Both the position numbers and the translations under genes were made by a program. A DNA stretch of 64,000 nt from Clavelina lepadiformis (taxonomy: Eukaryota; Chordata; Ascidiacea; Aplousobranchia; Clavelinidae): NCBI RefSeq assembly GCF_947623445.1, contig NC_135240.1:23002001-23066000 (forward strand). The letters run 5' to 3'. The notes under the pieces were generated by a model, which was not told the DNA's origin, did not search any database, and worked only from the letters and a program-made list of their open reading frames with translations. Every line of letters begins with the position of its first letter. The first letter of the stretch is position 1. This document shows, in pieces, positions 13,533 through 23,902 of this stretch.

Positions 13533-13719
13533 TGAAACACTTCAAACAATTGAAAACACAACAAAAGCACGCAAACATGGACCTAACACCTAATCAATGC
13601 AAACATAATAAAGTGAATGCTACCTTGCAACAACAATCACAACTTACAACAGTTTTAATTGACAGTCTCAGCAGACCTACTCACTTATCTGCCAAAACCA
13701 GCAATAAAATTGATGCACT

Positions 13720-13763
13720 TCAAAGTTATTCCACTTAAAAAAAGTTAAAGAATAAACCTTCAT
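13720..13763 (-). promoter_or_regulatory. Candidate SECIS element in the GPx 3'UTR
   Basis: Read on the minus strand, an ATGA quartet strand (13763-13760) is followed by an 11-nt helix strand that pairs, with one bulged T, to GGAATAACTT. That strand lies just before TGA (13722-13720), giving the tandem G-A/A-G core. The loop starts TTAA and contains a short CTT/AAG mini-stem, which places the required unpaired AA about 13 nt after ATGA, as in form-2 SECIS elements. It sits about 270 nt after the GPx stop codon, a normal distance. Pairing was done by eye, and the lower helix I is weak. Confidence 0.6.
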
Positions 13764-14031
13764 AAACAAGTCGACTGTATATGATAGCAAACAGTCCATT
13801 ACACATACATGTCTGGATATCAATTAAATAACTTAATGCTGATTGAGAAACCAGTTACTTGACACACGCACAAAACTAAGCAGCCAATGTTAAACATAGC
13901 CATGAAAATTACGTTACATAAAAAAAAATTCATATCAATTAATATGTCATCTTAAGCTCTTGCTTACAATCTTAAAATCACAGTTAAACACATAAATGGA
14001 TAAATTCGGATAGATCTTTTGGACTGTGGAA

Positions 14032-15731
14032 CTATTCAGCAAGCAACTTCTCAATTTCTGGCTCCATGGAAAAGGGGTTATCTTTAGGACCATACCTCTT
14101 TCTTGGCACACCTTTCCGGTCAATTAAGAACTTTGTAAAATTCCACTTGATAGCATTTGTGAGAAAACCTTTTCCATTCTTGTGGTTTTTAAGAAACTTG
14201 TACAATGGGATAGCATCATTTCCATTCACATTTATTTTTTCAAAAAGATCAAAGGTGGCCTTCATTTTCTCACAAGCAAATTCTTTTATTTCTGCATTGC
14301 TTTTAGATTCTTGTCCACCAAACTGATTACATGGAAAAGCGAGAATTCTAAGACCCTTTTCAGAGTATTTTTCATAGAGTTGTTGAAGTTGTGAGTAGTT
14401 TTCCTTGGTTAAACCTCAGGCAGAGGCAACGTTAACAATAACGCTAACTAGTCCTTTGTACTTGGACAAAGATACATCATTGCCATCAATGTCCTTAACT
14501 GTGAAGCCATAAATGTTTGTCGGTGTATCTTTTCCACTCTCAGCCATATCGGTGGTATAATATCGACTCAGCAACACTGCAAGTAATCCAAGAATAAAAA
14601 TACTAAAACAAGATTTACGGGACATGCAGCGTCCACAGTCTATATAAAAGATACAATGTTTACTTCTGTCATGCAAATATCAATGATCAATTTTAATGCG
14701 TACTGTCACTGACATGACTGATGAGTTAAACATTTGTTCACACCCTGGTGCAGCTTTTCCACTCAGAAATACGAAAACAGCTCTAATATATCAACTACAT
14801 GAGTCACTGCACTGCATTTCCCACAAGTCCAGCTATGCATTAAAAAGCATCCTGGTGTCTTATGCGCCAAATAACTTCCTGATTCAACAAGAAATGCAGC
14901 TATCCATAAAAATGACATTACCTGATAATTGTAAACTTGTTAGATTTCAGAATAGATTGACAGAAAACTGTTAATGAAGCAACAATGCTGAACCACATTT
15001 GCAAAAAAAGTGCAACACATGCAATATGACTGGTAATACAAAAAAGTTAATGACTTCAACATTTGCCAGAAACATACCAATCTTTTTCTTTAACACAATC
15101 AGCTTTTTTATTTAAAACAGGATTTTATAGGACTTGTTAGTAGCTATTTATACGAGTGTAGTGATATGAAAATACTTTTAAACAAGGAATTATACAATCT
15201 GATGGTGATAAAGGAAAAAAATGAAATTTTTCTTGCAAAAATGTAATAATCATGTATATATATATATACATATATATAAGTTAGCATTTCCTGCAAACTG
15301 TATTAACATGTATAACAAACAAGAAACATATGTCCTATGATTGTAGAAAAAGTTCAATCTCCTTGCTCATAACAATGGCACATTTATGTTCCTATTAGAA
15401 TTGGATGATGCTGTCTGCACTACAAAATTTAAAAACTTACAACAAATTTTAAGCATAATTTCATTCATAAACCTGTATTTAATGTGTATGACAGTCTTTG
15501 AGGCAGTATAAAGACCTTATGTATCATAATGTCAATTGCCATGTACAATTCAACAGATACGTCTCCTGTATGTAAATCTGCAATGGTATTAAAACATACT
15601 AAATAATCTGATTTAATCAATTCGATCCGAAAGTTTAGTGCAAAAACGTTACCTGCACTTGAACTTCTGCTGGCAACATAGCCGAAACTTCTGTTCAGAA
15701 TCAGACATACAGCACTTCTAGGTAACCACAT
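14032..15731 (-). CDS. Selenocysteine glutathione peroxidase, GPx4-like (2 coding exons)
   Basis: Reduces lipid hydroperoxides using glutathione or thiols. The preferred model joins 15731-15653 to 14576-14032 (phase 1, 207 codons plus stop). Exon 1 encodes an Arg/Ser-rich N-terminus ([20 protein letters not shown]), typical of a mitochondrial presequence. The in-frame TGA at 14418-14416 falls exactly at the catalytic position, NVASA-U-GLT, so it is read as selenocysteine (residue 80). The other active-site residues are present: Gln in FPCNQFGG, and Trp and Asn in [10 protein letters not shown]. The catalytic exon is otherwise uninterrupted to the stop. An alternative start inside the intron (ATG at 14625) is in frame with the catalytic exon without splicing and would give a hydrophobic signal-anchor N-terminus; M37 (MAES) could start a cytosolic form. 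GPx4 is inferred from the short monomer-like loop structure and motifs. Members with Cys also exist, so Sec depends on the SECIS. Confidence 0.9.
15253..15280. repeat. (AT)n microsatellite
   Basis: Alternating TA/AT run of roughly 25 bases in the GPx first intron or upstream region. No further function is visible. Confidence 0.7.
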
Positions 15732-15746
15732 TTTAAACGTATCCAC

Positions 15747-18700
15747 CGAAACACCTACACCTACTTCAAAAAAGGATTAGATTTCACGCATTTAGATTAA
15801 TGATTAATCACAGACGCACATGGTACGGTATTAGAAAAGCGATGTTTTCATAGTTAACACAAGATCTTTGTCTGCTGTACTGGTACACGGTGCTTTCAAA
15901 CACAGCAAAGTACTGAAAGGTCAAAATGTTAACAATACAAAACATATATTTATGCATGGAATTATTTAGCCTACAGATGATAATATTTATAATGAGCATT
16001 TTTATACATGTCTGAGTTCTAGTGCTTATAAAATGAAATTAAAACATTAATAATGTCAATTGAATATCCGTTTAATCACAAGTTAACAACCAAACTATCC
16101 AAATTAAAAAAGAAATGTAAATTAGTTTGCATGTGTGGACTGGCCCATACATTTAATTAGTTTGTTACCCTTAGCTTGTACAGAACATTCTCCCAAATCT
16201 ATGATAGAGCATTTCACAAATTCAACAAGTGCTAAGAAATGACTTACAATCAATTTTTCAACAGAAAGGTACAATACCATGTTATGCACCTTGGGTAAAG
16301 AACATGCATACTAAGTACTGCATAAATGAGTTACTATAGTATACAATATATACATATCAAGTTTTTCATATTCAGAAAAAAAGTTTGTTTTTAAAAATTT
16401 GCTCTTAAGCTGTCACCTTTGTCTGCTGGCATCTGAAAAATAAGTACTACATGTACACTGTTGCTCAATTAGGGTACACTTCCTTTATTATGACATGGAG
16501 CGAACATTCATTTCAAGAACTACATCACTACAAAGTAACGATCGCCCACACCTCAGCACTTCCCTATATCATTACTGTATAAACAGACTCATTGATTTGT
16601 GTCAATTCTAAAGCATTTTTTTTATTAAAAAAAATTCCAAAATATTTTAAATTGAATTCTTTCCACAATGAAATTGAAAAATTATAAACATTTCAACTGA
16701 AACATACAATAATTTGCCATAGTTGCAGGAAAAATGTGGATAAATACAAAATTATCATTGAAAATGCAAAAGCATTTAATTGCTTAAATTCATAATGTAA
16801 GTTTAACTGTTGTTACTAGTTGCAATTCCAATTATGATGAAATTCGTGTGTACTTGAATTTAACCTTTTACCATTAAGTTTCTGTTTAAGTTCTTTTACC
16901 ATTAAGTAATGCCACTCGCTATCAGTAAAGAGACAAGTCGCTCTGTTGTGAGAAAAAGACCGCACACGGCATGTATTTAATCTAATGACTGTCCACTTTT
17001 TTGCCGGGTCAATACGATTAGTTAACGGTAAGTCTATAAATAATTGTGAAATAACTACTTAATAAACAAGTATATATATTTGTTTTATGTTTATACATGG
17101 TTTGGGACTTTTTAAGTGCTAAAAAATACATTTATAAATTCCAAAGAAACTTGACTTCAAGGTGTTGGTTTAACTTTTCTCCACCAGTAGTGCTAACCAA
17201 TTTCAGTGCTTAGCACTTTCATTCCGTACTGAACTGCAGTGTTACCAGCTGAAGATGTAAAAAAAGTTGGTGTTAACAAATTTCCCAAGGAAAAGTTAAC
17301 TCATCAATTTTACAGCAAAATCATAGAAGGTCTAAAAAGGTTATTATAGTTAACAATTTACAGAAAACTACCATTTGCTTGCCTTAAGAATACACTGTAT
17401 AATACTATAACTCATTGTGGGTTTTTGCTCAAATAAAAAATGAGAACCATGAAATAAATTACATGAAGTTAATCTGTATGCTTCACCAGACCATTGCATG
17501 TTTCATCAACTTTCGGAAATGTTAAGATTATCATTTTTAATTGATTGATGTAACTGGTATGCAATTAGCCAATTTCGTTCATATTATCTCACCCTGTGTA
17601 GTGTGTACTGATGAAAGCACAACAGCAGCCAAGAAATGATTTTAATTATCTTTTAATCTGCTTAACTAAATTATGTTCTTTAATAATGACCGTTAATAAT
17701 ACAACAAGCTTATAACGCATGCACAATGAAACAAAAATGGAGATCAAGATATTAGAAGGACAGATACTGGGATACACATAATTTACCACACCATGATTGT
17801 CACCAATATGAGGATTTGAGAAGTTTTTCAACAGGTTTGACATACTGGCGATATTCCATAAAAATAATATTAAATCTGATAAATATATAATAGTTTGGTA
17901 TGCAGTTTATATGCCTCGTCTTATTATGGTATAGTAGTTTGCGTTATTTCAAAGAGCAATATGCAAAAAACGTATATAGTCTGTTTATAGAATACAGTAT
18001 ATATCTGTAAACTGAAAACAAATATTCCATTTATGCATTTCTGAATGCAACTGTAACCTACCGTGTTTTCATGAGAATTGATACAATCTAAAATATAAAT
18101 TTATTTTTTCAAATTTTGGTTTAGGATAAACAAAAATTGATATGTATTACTAAATTTCATATTCTGTTTTCAACAAACACATTTTATGCATTAAGATAGG
18201 TAAAACCACAAAATAAAAAAATTGGTTTTATAAAAGGTAACCATTTATTGCCATGGAAAAGTAAACAGTCGTCTAATACAACATACCGCTAGACAATTAC
18301 CACAAAACAGCATTGAGCAAAGCAAAACTTAAGTTTCAAAATTTAAAAATGCATCACACTATTAACTTGTTACTCATGACCTACATCCTGAAACTTCTGC
18401 TCCTCGACGACTCGACACGATTTAAACAGATTTATACATAATAGACATACGGAGAAACTGTGCCATACAAGAACTATCAAACTTGTCTATTAAAAGTTTC
18501 TGCAGATGTTTTAAAACAAGATGGATTTAAAGAAGTGGAGTTAACGTTAATTGAGTTGAAACTTCCTGTAAGAAACAAGTTAATAATATTTCTATAATTT
18601 TTTTTCTAGGTAAGGACAATTTCACAAAAAACTAAAAATGTTTAAAAATTCACTCACAAGGTAACAAATTCTTTAACAGTTTATAATAAATAGATGCTGC

Positions 18701-19407
18701 TTGCAGTATATTTACATACAACAGCACATCACAAAAAAAACACAATACAGTTAAAACATGCAAAACACAGTAAGAAATGTTGAATATCATCAGTAAAAAC
18801 AGTTTTGTACTCACAACTTTTTTTCTATGAAAAAGCTATAAAAGGAACAGCAAACAAGAAATGCAAATTTTTATGGCAAGAAAAATTACCCTTATTGTGA
18901 TAAAATAAAGGAAAATTACCAGATTGCATTTGCACCATAAATTTACAAATTTCAAGACTCAAGTTAAATTATCATCAAAGTGTGAAACACATACCACAAA
19001 TAAAAGTAATTCACAGCATTATAATGGTAATTTTGTGTTGCAATAGAAAAGTATTTCAATCGATCAAACTCGAGCAATCAGTCATCACATCACTACGCCG
19101 TTATTGAACATTGACTGATATTTGAAAAAAGCAACAACTGGCGCCTAATGCCTTCACACAGTGTTAACTACCGAAAAGCATTGAAGCCGGATAACAAGAC
19201 ACAGTATATACTGATAGCTGGTATAGTAAAAGAACAATATCACACTCAAGCGTTGAAAATTATTGGAAGCTAGTAAACACTTTCTCAACTCACAAGAACA
19301 TAAAAAATCGTATCTTGGGTTACTGTAGTAAGGTACAAGAAGTTCAGTAATAAAAACAACAAGCGATACTTTGCAGTTTGCACCGCCAGCAGTCATACTT
19401 AAGTACT
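15747..19407. other. Intergenic DNA, very AT-rich
   Basis: Lies upstream of the GPx presequence exon and downstream of HPDL. No open frame here matches a known family. A short stretch at 17194-17290 (-) has an acceptor-like pyrimidine tract and ends in a stop, but I could not build a consistent gene from it. Part of the right-hand end (down from 19407) is probably HPDL 3'UTR. Confidence 0.5.
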
Positions 19408-20670
19408 TCATTTTAGAGGAAAAATTTCTTTTTGCATCGCACGCCATAATGCTGCAATATTGCCGGCTCCAAAGCCAGATGAAGTTTGAAAGCGTTGAAT
19501 AATTTCAAAGAAAACCACTTTTTCCTCAAAAATGGGTTTAGTGAAAACTTGCATAATAAACCACTGTGTATTGTTCATACGTGTTATTTGATCTTCAAAT
19601 ATGGATGATTGGCAATAAAATGGAAAAACATCATTAGAAGTTTCATCAACATTCATATGACTTTCTAACAAGATATCATTTTCCCTTAGGAGTTCAGGTG
19701 TGTAATTGAGCTTAGTAATCTCAAAGCGTTTCAAATAATTATCGTAATATGACTGGGGAGCCTGTACACAATTTAAACCATGGCTTTTAAGGCGATAAAT
19801 AGTATTTACAATATCAGTAGTGCTGAATGCTATGTGTTGCACTCCTGAGCCTTTATGTTTAGCAAGAAAGTGTGCAATTTGGCTTGAATGGCAGTTATCA
19901 TCTAACGGTTCACATAAAACAAATTTAGGAAGTTCTAAATCAGACAATTTACTCAACTTTCCACCATCTAAACAATCAGTATTTGGACTTGATATTGCCT
20001 TAAGCCTTAAACCCTTATTACCTTCTTGCACAACAAAACCATTGGATTTGTCTTCATCGACATTAATAATGAGCCTGCTAAAACCTAACACATGACTATA
20101 CCAGTTAATGACATTATCAGTCTGTCCAACAGGTAGAGCAAATGCAATATGATCGATAACTTTCAGTAAGTGATCTTCGTTAACAGTGCCTCGTTGCACA
20201 GTCTCTTTAGATGCATCAATTAAATTAAAACCCGGCAAAAAAGTACCACTATAAGATGATAAATCAATCAGTGTGTGCTGAACATTGCCAACAGGTGGTT
20301 TCAAGACAGCAAATTTAACTTTTCCATATGTATCTTCACAATGTTCTGTTGCTGTTCTAACCAAATGTTGATCAAGACTTGTTGCTCTGCTCAAAACGCC
20401 TTCTATATCAGAACAGCATAAGCAAACATCACAGATAGTATCCACAGGATATACTGTATTTCCTGCACAAAATGCATTACAAGAATCCTCTTTTATTGAT
20501 CTCTCTTCAAGTATGAAATATATTTCATGATGCTTCAAAACAAGGCTCTCTGCAGCATCAGACAATTTCCTCATTGCATATGGTTTAAATTGTAATTGAT
20601 GAATTAAATATTTAGAAAATGTTTTCACATCTTTAACAGCATATCGAACGTGGTGAACATTCACATGCAT
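19408..20670 (-). CDS. HPDL: 4-hydroxyphenylpyruvate dioxygenase-like protein (HPDL), single exon
   Basis: Fe(II)-dependent dioxygenase of 420 aa in one exon. Two vicinal-oxygen-chelate half domains are visible, about residues 1-150 and 170-400. The three expected metal ligands are present: H174 in VIDHIAF, H279 in GVQHIAF and E389 in FFEIIQR. The C-terminal signature GFGAGNIAALWRAMQ is typical of HPPD-type enzymes. I prefer HPDL over the tyrosine-catabolic HPD because of the HFLAKHKGSGVQH stretch and the GNI-ALW ending, which match vertebrate HPDL. That gene is also intronless. HPDL makes 4-hydroxymandelate for the coenzyme Q head group in mitochondria; this function is from family knowledge. 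The ATG at 20670 has an AAA upstream context. No obvious cleavable presequence is seen. Confidence 0.88.
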   Translation of the reverse strand: MHVNVHHVRYAVKDVKTFSKYLIHQLQFKPYAMRKLSDAAESLVLKHHEIYFILEERSIKEDSCNAFCAGNTVYPVDTICDVCLCCSDIEGVLSRATSLDQHLVRTATEHCEDTYGKVKFAVLKPPVGNVQHTLIDLSSYSGTFLPGFNLIDASKETVQRGTVNEDHLLKVIDHIAFALPVGQTDNVINWYSHVLGFSRLIINVDEDKSNGFVVQEGNKGLRLKAISSPNTDCLDGGKLSKLSDLELPKFVLCEPLDDNCHSSQIAHFLAKHKGSGVQHIAFSTTDIVNTIYRLKSHGLNCVQAPQSYYDNYLKRFEITKLNYTPELLRENDILLESHMNVDETSNDVFPFYCQSSIFEDQITRMNNTQWFIMQVFTKPIFEEKVVFFEIIQRFQTSSGFGAGNIAALWRAMQKEIFPLK

Positions 20671-21693
20671 TTTATGTTTGTTTCACAGTAACCTAGAATA
20701 GTTAATATCATCATGTATATATTTAATAACATTAATTATATAAAAAAAAAACTTTCCATAGGGCTAGGCTATTAAACTTATATTTGCTTCAATTTATTTG
20801 TATTACTTTTCAAACAAACAAGCAAGGTACTTTTAATTGTTCTGGTTGGTAGCGTTAAGGAAAAGTAAACAGTAGTTCAACATCTGAACATGAGATGAAA
20901 TTGGAAAACTAAACATTGCCTCAGGAAAATTAACTTGTCATTATTATTATAAGCAAAGGTCTATGATAACATATACTTATAGATATGCACTATAGACACA
21001 GACTGTACTTCCTTTAACGTCTGTGTTTAAACAATATGACCTTATACAAAGAAACATGTATAAATAGCTTGCATGCGAAAATGCTGTAACCAAACTAATA
21101 AAAATCAGTTAACCCAAAGTCGCAAATATACCACTGATTGCAGCTATACTGTATTGATATACTAACAGACTGACATCTATAGCCATCAAAACTGCAGTTT
21201 GTAATATAGCCTATGGTAGGTATTAATAAGAGAACAAAAACTGATAAACTGGTCAATGAACCAATAAACAATTCAACAAACAGGCAATAAAGTTTAAAGA
21301 TGTGTGGTGTGGAAGTAAATATTATGATAACAGCACCATCAGTTTCATCATTATGATGGTTTGCATATACGTCTTCATGTTACATCACCTTGCTAATGTT
21401 GTTCCGTTTATGGCAGCAAAAGCAGAAGGACTTGATTTATATTTCTCTTACGAAATATTAGCTTATTATACCGGATAGCCTAAAATAAATCAATTAAGTT
21501 ACCATGGTCAGGCCGTACCTAGTACTGTTATTGCCATAAATGAAACCAAACTAAGACTGGCTTTTCGGCTAACACTAACTTTAGCAAACAGAAGACCAAG
21601 GAAATTGTCACATATACAATTTATTGGATATTGTATTCCTATCAGATTCTCTGTAGTCTGTACTAGCAGTGCATTCATAGGCAAATTACTTTA
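20671..21693. other. Intergenic DNA
   Basis: AT-rich spacer upstream of HPDL, presumably holding its promoter. No clear TATA box or other gene was recognised. Confidence 0.45.
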
Positions 21694-21701
21694 ATCTAGC
21701 C

Positions 21702-22036
21702 CAGTGGTTTTCAACCTTTTTAGCTTGCGGACCGGTAAAATTTCAAAACAAATTTTGCGGACCAGTGGGTCTTCAAAAATCAATTTAATTAAAAAATCTT
21801 CAAAAATTTAATTACGACAAAAGTATCCATGTGTTACGTCACAGAGCTGCAAATTACGGTCTAGCGAAGTTCTAAATCAATTTAAAATTTGATGTTTTAT
21901 TTCTTTAATCAATGGACAAGCCTTCAAGATCTTGCATTTTGCATTTGAGATATAAAATTGTAATATAATTGGCGGACATGCAGTAAAGTTGACACAGGCC
22001 GGCACGGGTCCACGGACCGGCGGTTGAGCACCACTG
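21702..22036. mobile_element. Non-autonomous hAT-type DNA transposon, 335 bp
   Basis: Ends are CAGTGGTTTTCAACC and its near-perfect inverse (CAGTGGTGCTCAACC when reverse-complemented). They are flanked by 8-bp duplications ATCTAGCC (21694-21701) and ATCTAGAC (22037-22044), 7 of 8 identical. CAGNG termini and 8-bp duplications are hallmarks of hAT elements. The inner GCGGACCGG near each end is also inverted. No coding capacity. Confidence 0.85.
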
Positions 22037-22194
22037 ATCTAGACCAGAGGTCGGGAACCTATGGCTCGCGAGCCATAGGTGGCTCTTTTGATGACGGCAT
22101 CTGGCTCACCGATAAAACTAAGCTGGCATTCTTAGCACGACCGTTACGAATAAACTTTTTCTGTAATTTTCCATAACGTAACAATCCATTCATA

Positions 22195-22241
22195 ACAATA
22201 AGAAGTAAGAACAGTAAGAAGTAACAGTAACAGTAACAGTA
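22195..22241. repeat. AGTAAC/AAGTAAGA simple repeat
   Basis: Short tandem array of AGTAAC-type hexamers immediately upstream of the Penelope-like remnant, possibly marking its insertion boundary. Confidence 0.6.
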
Positions 22242-22251
22242 GCTTTCCGGC

Positions 22252-23430
22252 ATGGCACCCCAGAACGCCAATATTTTTATGGCTCGACCAGAAGAGAACG
22301 TTATACCCGATTTTCGTCTGAAGCCACTATTTTATTTGCGATATAGTGATGATAATATATTCATGATCTGGACTCACGGTTACGACAATCTTGTCCAATT
22401 TTCAGAAGCCCTCAACTCTAAACATTCTAGCATCCAATTGACGTTGGAATGGTCTAAAACGGAAGTTAACTTCTTACACACCCAGTTGACATTAATCCAG
22501 AATAAAGTACAAACCTCACTATATCGTAAACCTACAGATTATTTTACTTACCTACACCCTAACAGCTCACACCCCCCTCATATATATAAATCTATTGTTT
22601 ACATTAAGACACTGCCGCGTTTGCTCTGCCATTGCAGACCGAGACCAACCACAACGCAAATTACACCAAGAATTTGCAAAGCTCGGCTACCAAAGCGTTC
22701 TCATAGAAGAAGCCAAAAAGAAACCACGCCATAAGCTCCTAGAATACGGATGTAGGCTAAGCCTTTAGAGTTGTAGGCTATAGGACTCCAGTGGTCATGA
22801 CAATTTCTCCACAACTGAGACCCATAAAGCGTACCGCTAAAGATATAGCCTACAGGGCATTCTCAATTTTGATCCTACACTCAATGCTATCTTTCCAAAC
22901 TAACCTCTAATAGCTTACCGACAACCTCCCAACCTCAGAAATCTCCTGACGTCGAGCAAATTACCCGACACATTTGAAGAAGTGGGAACATTCCCCTTCC
23001 AACACACCGCAGATGCCAACTGTGTCCGTACATCCACACAACTGCCCGAGTAGTCGGCCCAAATGGATTTACGCATCGCATCAGTGGAAGATTTCAATGC
23101 AGCAGCACTAACGTCATTTATGCCATCTGCTATCAACGCTGCCCCAAGACAATTTACGTGGGAGAAACAAGATCAACCTTGAGAAAACGATTCACGGGTC
23201 ACAGAAGTGATATTCGTCATGAACACAACCATAAATCAGTAGCTGAACATTTCAACTCACCGGGCCATAACATCAACGATTTACGCATCATCTTATTACG
23301 AAAATTAATTTCTAATAACCGCCTTGATCGAAGAATTGAGGAATAGCCCACCATTCACTTCTTTAATTGTATTAATGACGGCCTTAACAGAGATGCCGGT
23401 TTTATGGGACTTTATGAATAAAAATTCATT
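22252..23430 (+). mobile_element. Degenerate Penelope-like retroelement (3' part: RT + GIY-YIG)
   Basis: From 22252 a frame encodes the catalytic core of a Penelope-type reverse transcriptase (LRYSDDNIFMIW, then VNFLHTQLTL and SLYRKPTDYFTYLHP). After KSIVY it shifts frame. A CxxC linker (RRCQLCPYIH) and a GIY-YIG endonuclease domain (VIYAICYQRC, TIYVGETRSTLRKRF, GHRSDIR) follow at about 23000-23346, ending in a stop at 23344. RT followed by GIY-YIG is diagnostic of Penelope-like elements. Frameshifts, stops and a missing 5' part mark it as dead. It lies between two hAT-type ends. Confidence 0.85.
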
Positions 23431-23902
23431 ACTTGACTTTAATACGCCTTTATTCCCGTTTTCGTTTCATTTACCGGTTTACTTCATTTTGTGATGTTAC
23501 GCCATTAAGTATTTTGTAACTGCTTGGATGCATGTAGATATTAGCCTACGTCACAAATTGCGATCGTTGTTTCCAAGCAGACATTTACCTAGTAATTTTG
23601 AAATATTTTTTGCCATTTCACAGTACACCTCAAGAAGCAAGCTTATGCTTGCGAAAGCTCGTGTCGAAAAATATAAAGTTAATCTTATGAGTGCCAAAGT
23701 ATATCCTGTTTCTTATTTTACAGGAAAAAGCATGTTATTGAAGAGTAAATTCAGACATTTACCGTTGTCTAAAACTGCTGGTTTTGCTTAAAAATGCACA
23801 CGTTAGTTTCATTAAGTGTTGAAAAATATCATCTCTCACGGAAATACAAATAAAAATATGTAGCTTTCAGGGCTCCCTTAGCTAAAAAGATTCCCGACCC
23901 TG

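Larger units (their letters stand above)
22045..23902. mobile_element. Second hAT-type element, probably interrupted by a Penelope-like element
   Basis: The left end CAGAGGTCGGGAACC at 22045 and the right end GATTCCCGACCCTG finishing at 23902 form imperfect inverted termini. Subterminal GGCTC-rich sequence is typical of this hAT group. The left end starts directly after the 3' target duplication of the neighbouring element. No convincing 8-bp duplication flanks this one (ATCTAGAC versus GCTTACAC). The interior holds a retroelement remnant at about 22252-23430. Confidence 0.55.

Noticed and set aside
17194-17290. Terminal-exon-like sequence on the minus strand (GNTAVQYGMKVLSTEIG-stop) with a possible 15-nt microexon at about 17596-17612
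   Set aside because: Upstream frames hit stops before any acceptor in the required phase, so no gene could be built.
19154-19447. 97-codon frame on the minus strand overlapping the HPDL C-terminus
   Set aside because: It is a shifted frame overlapping the end of HPDL and its 3'UTR, with no domain.
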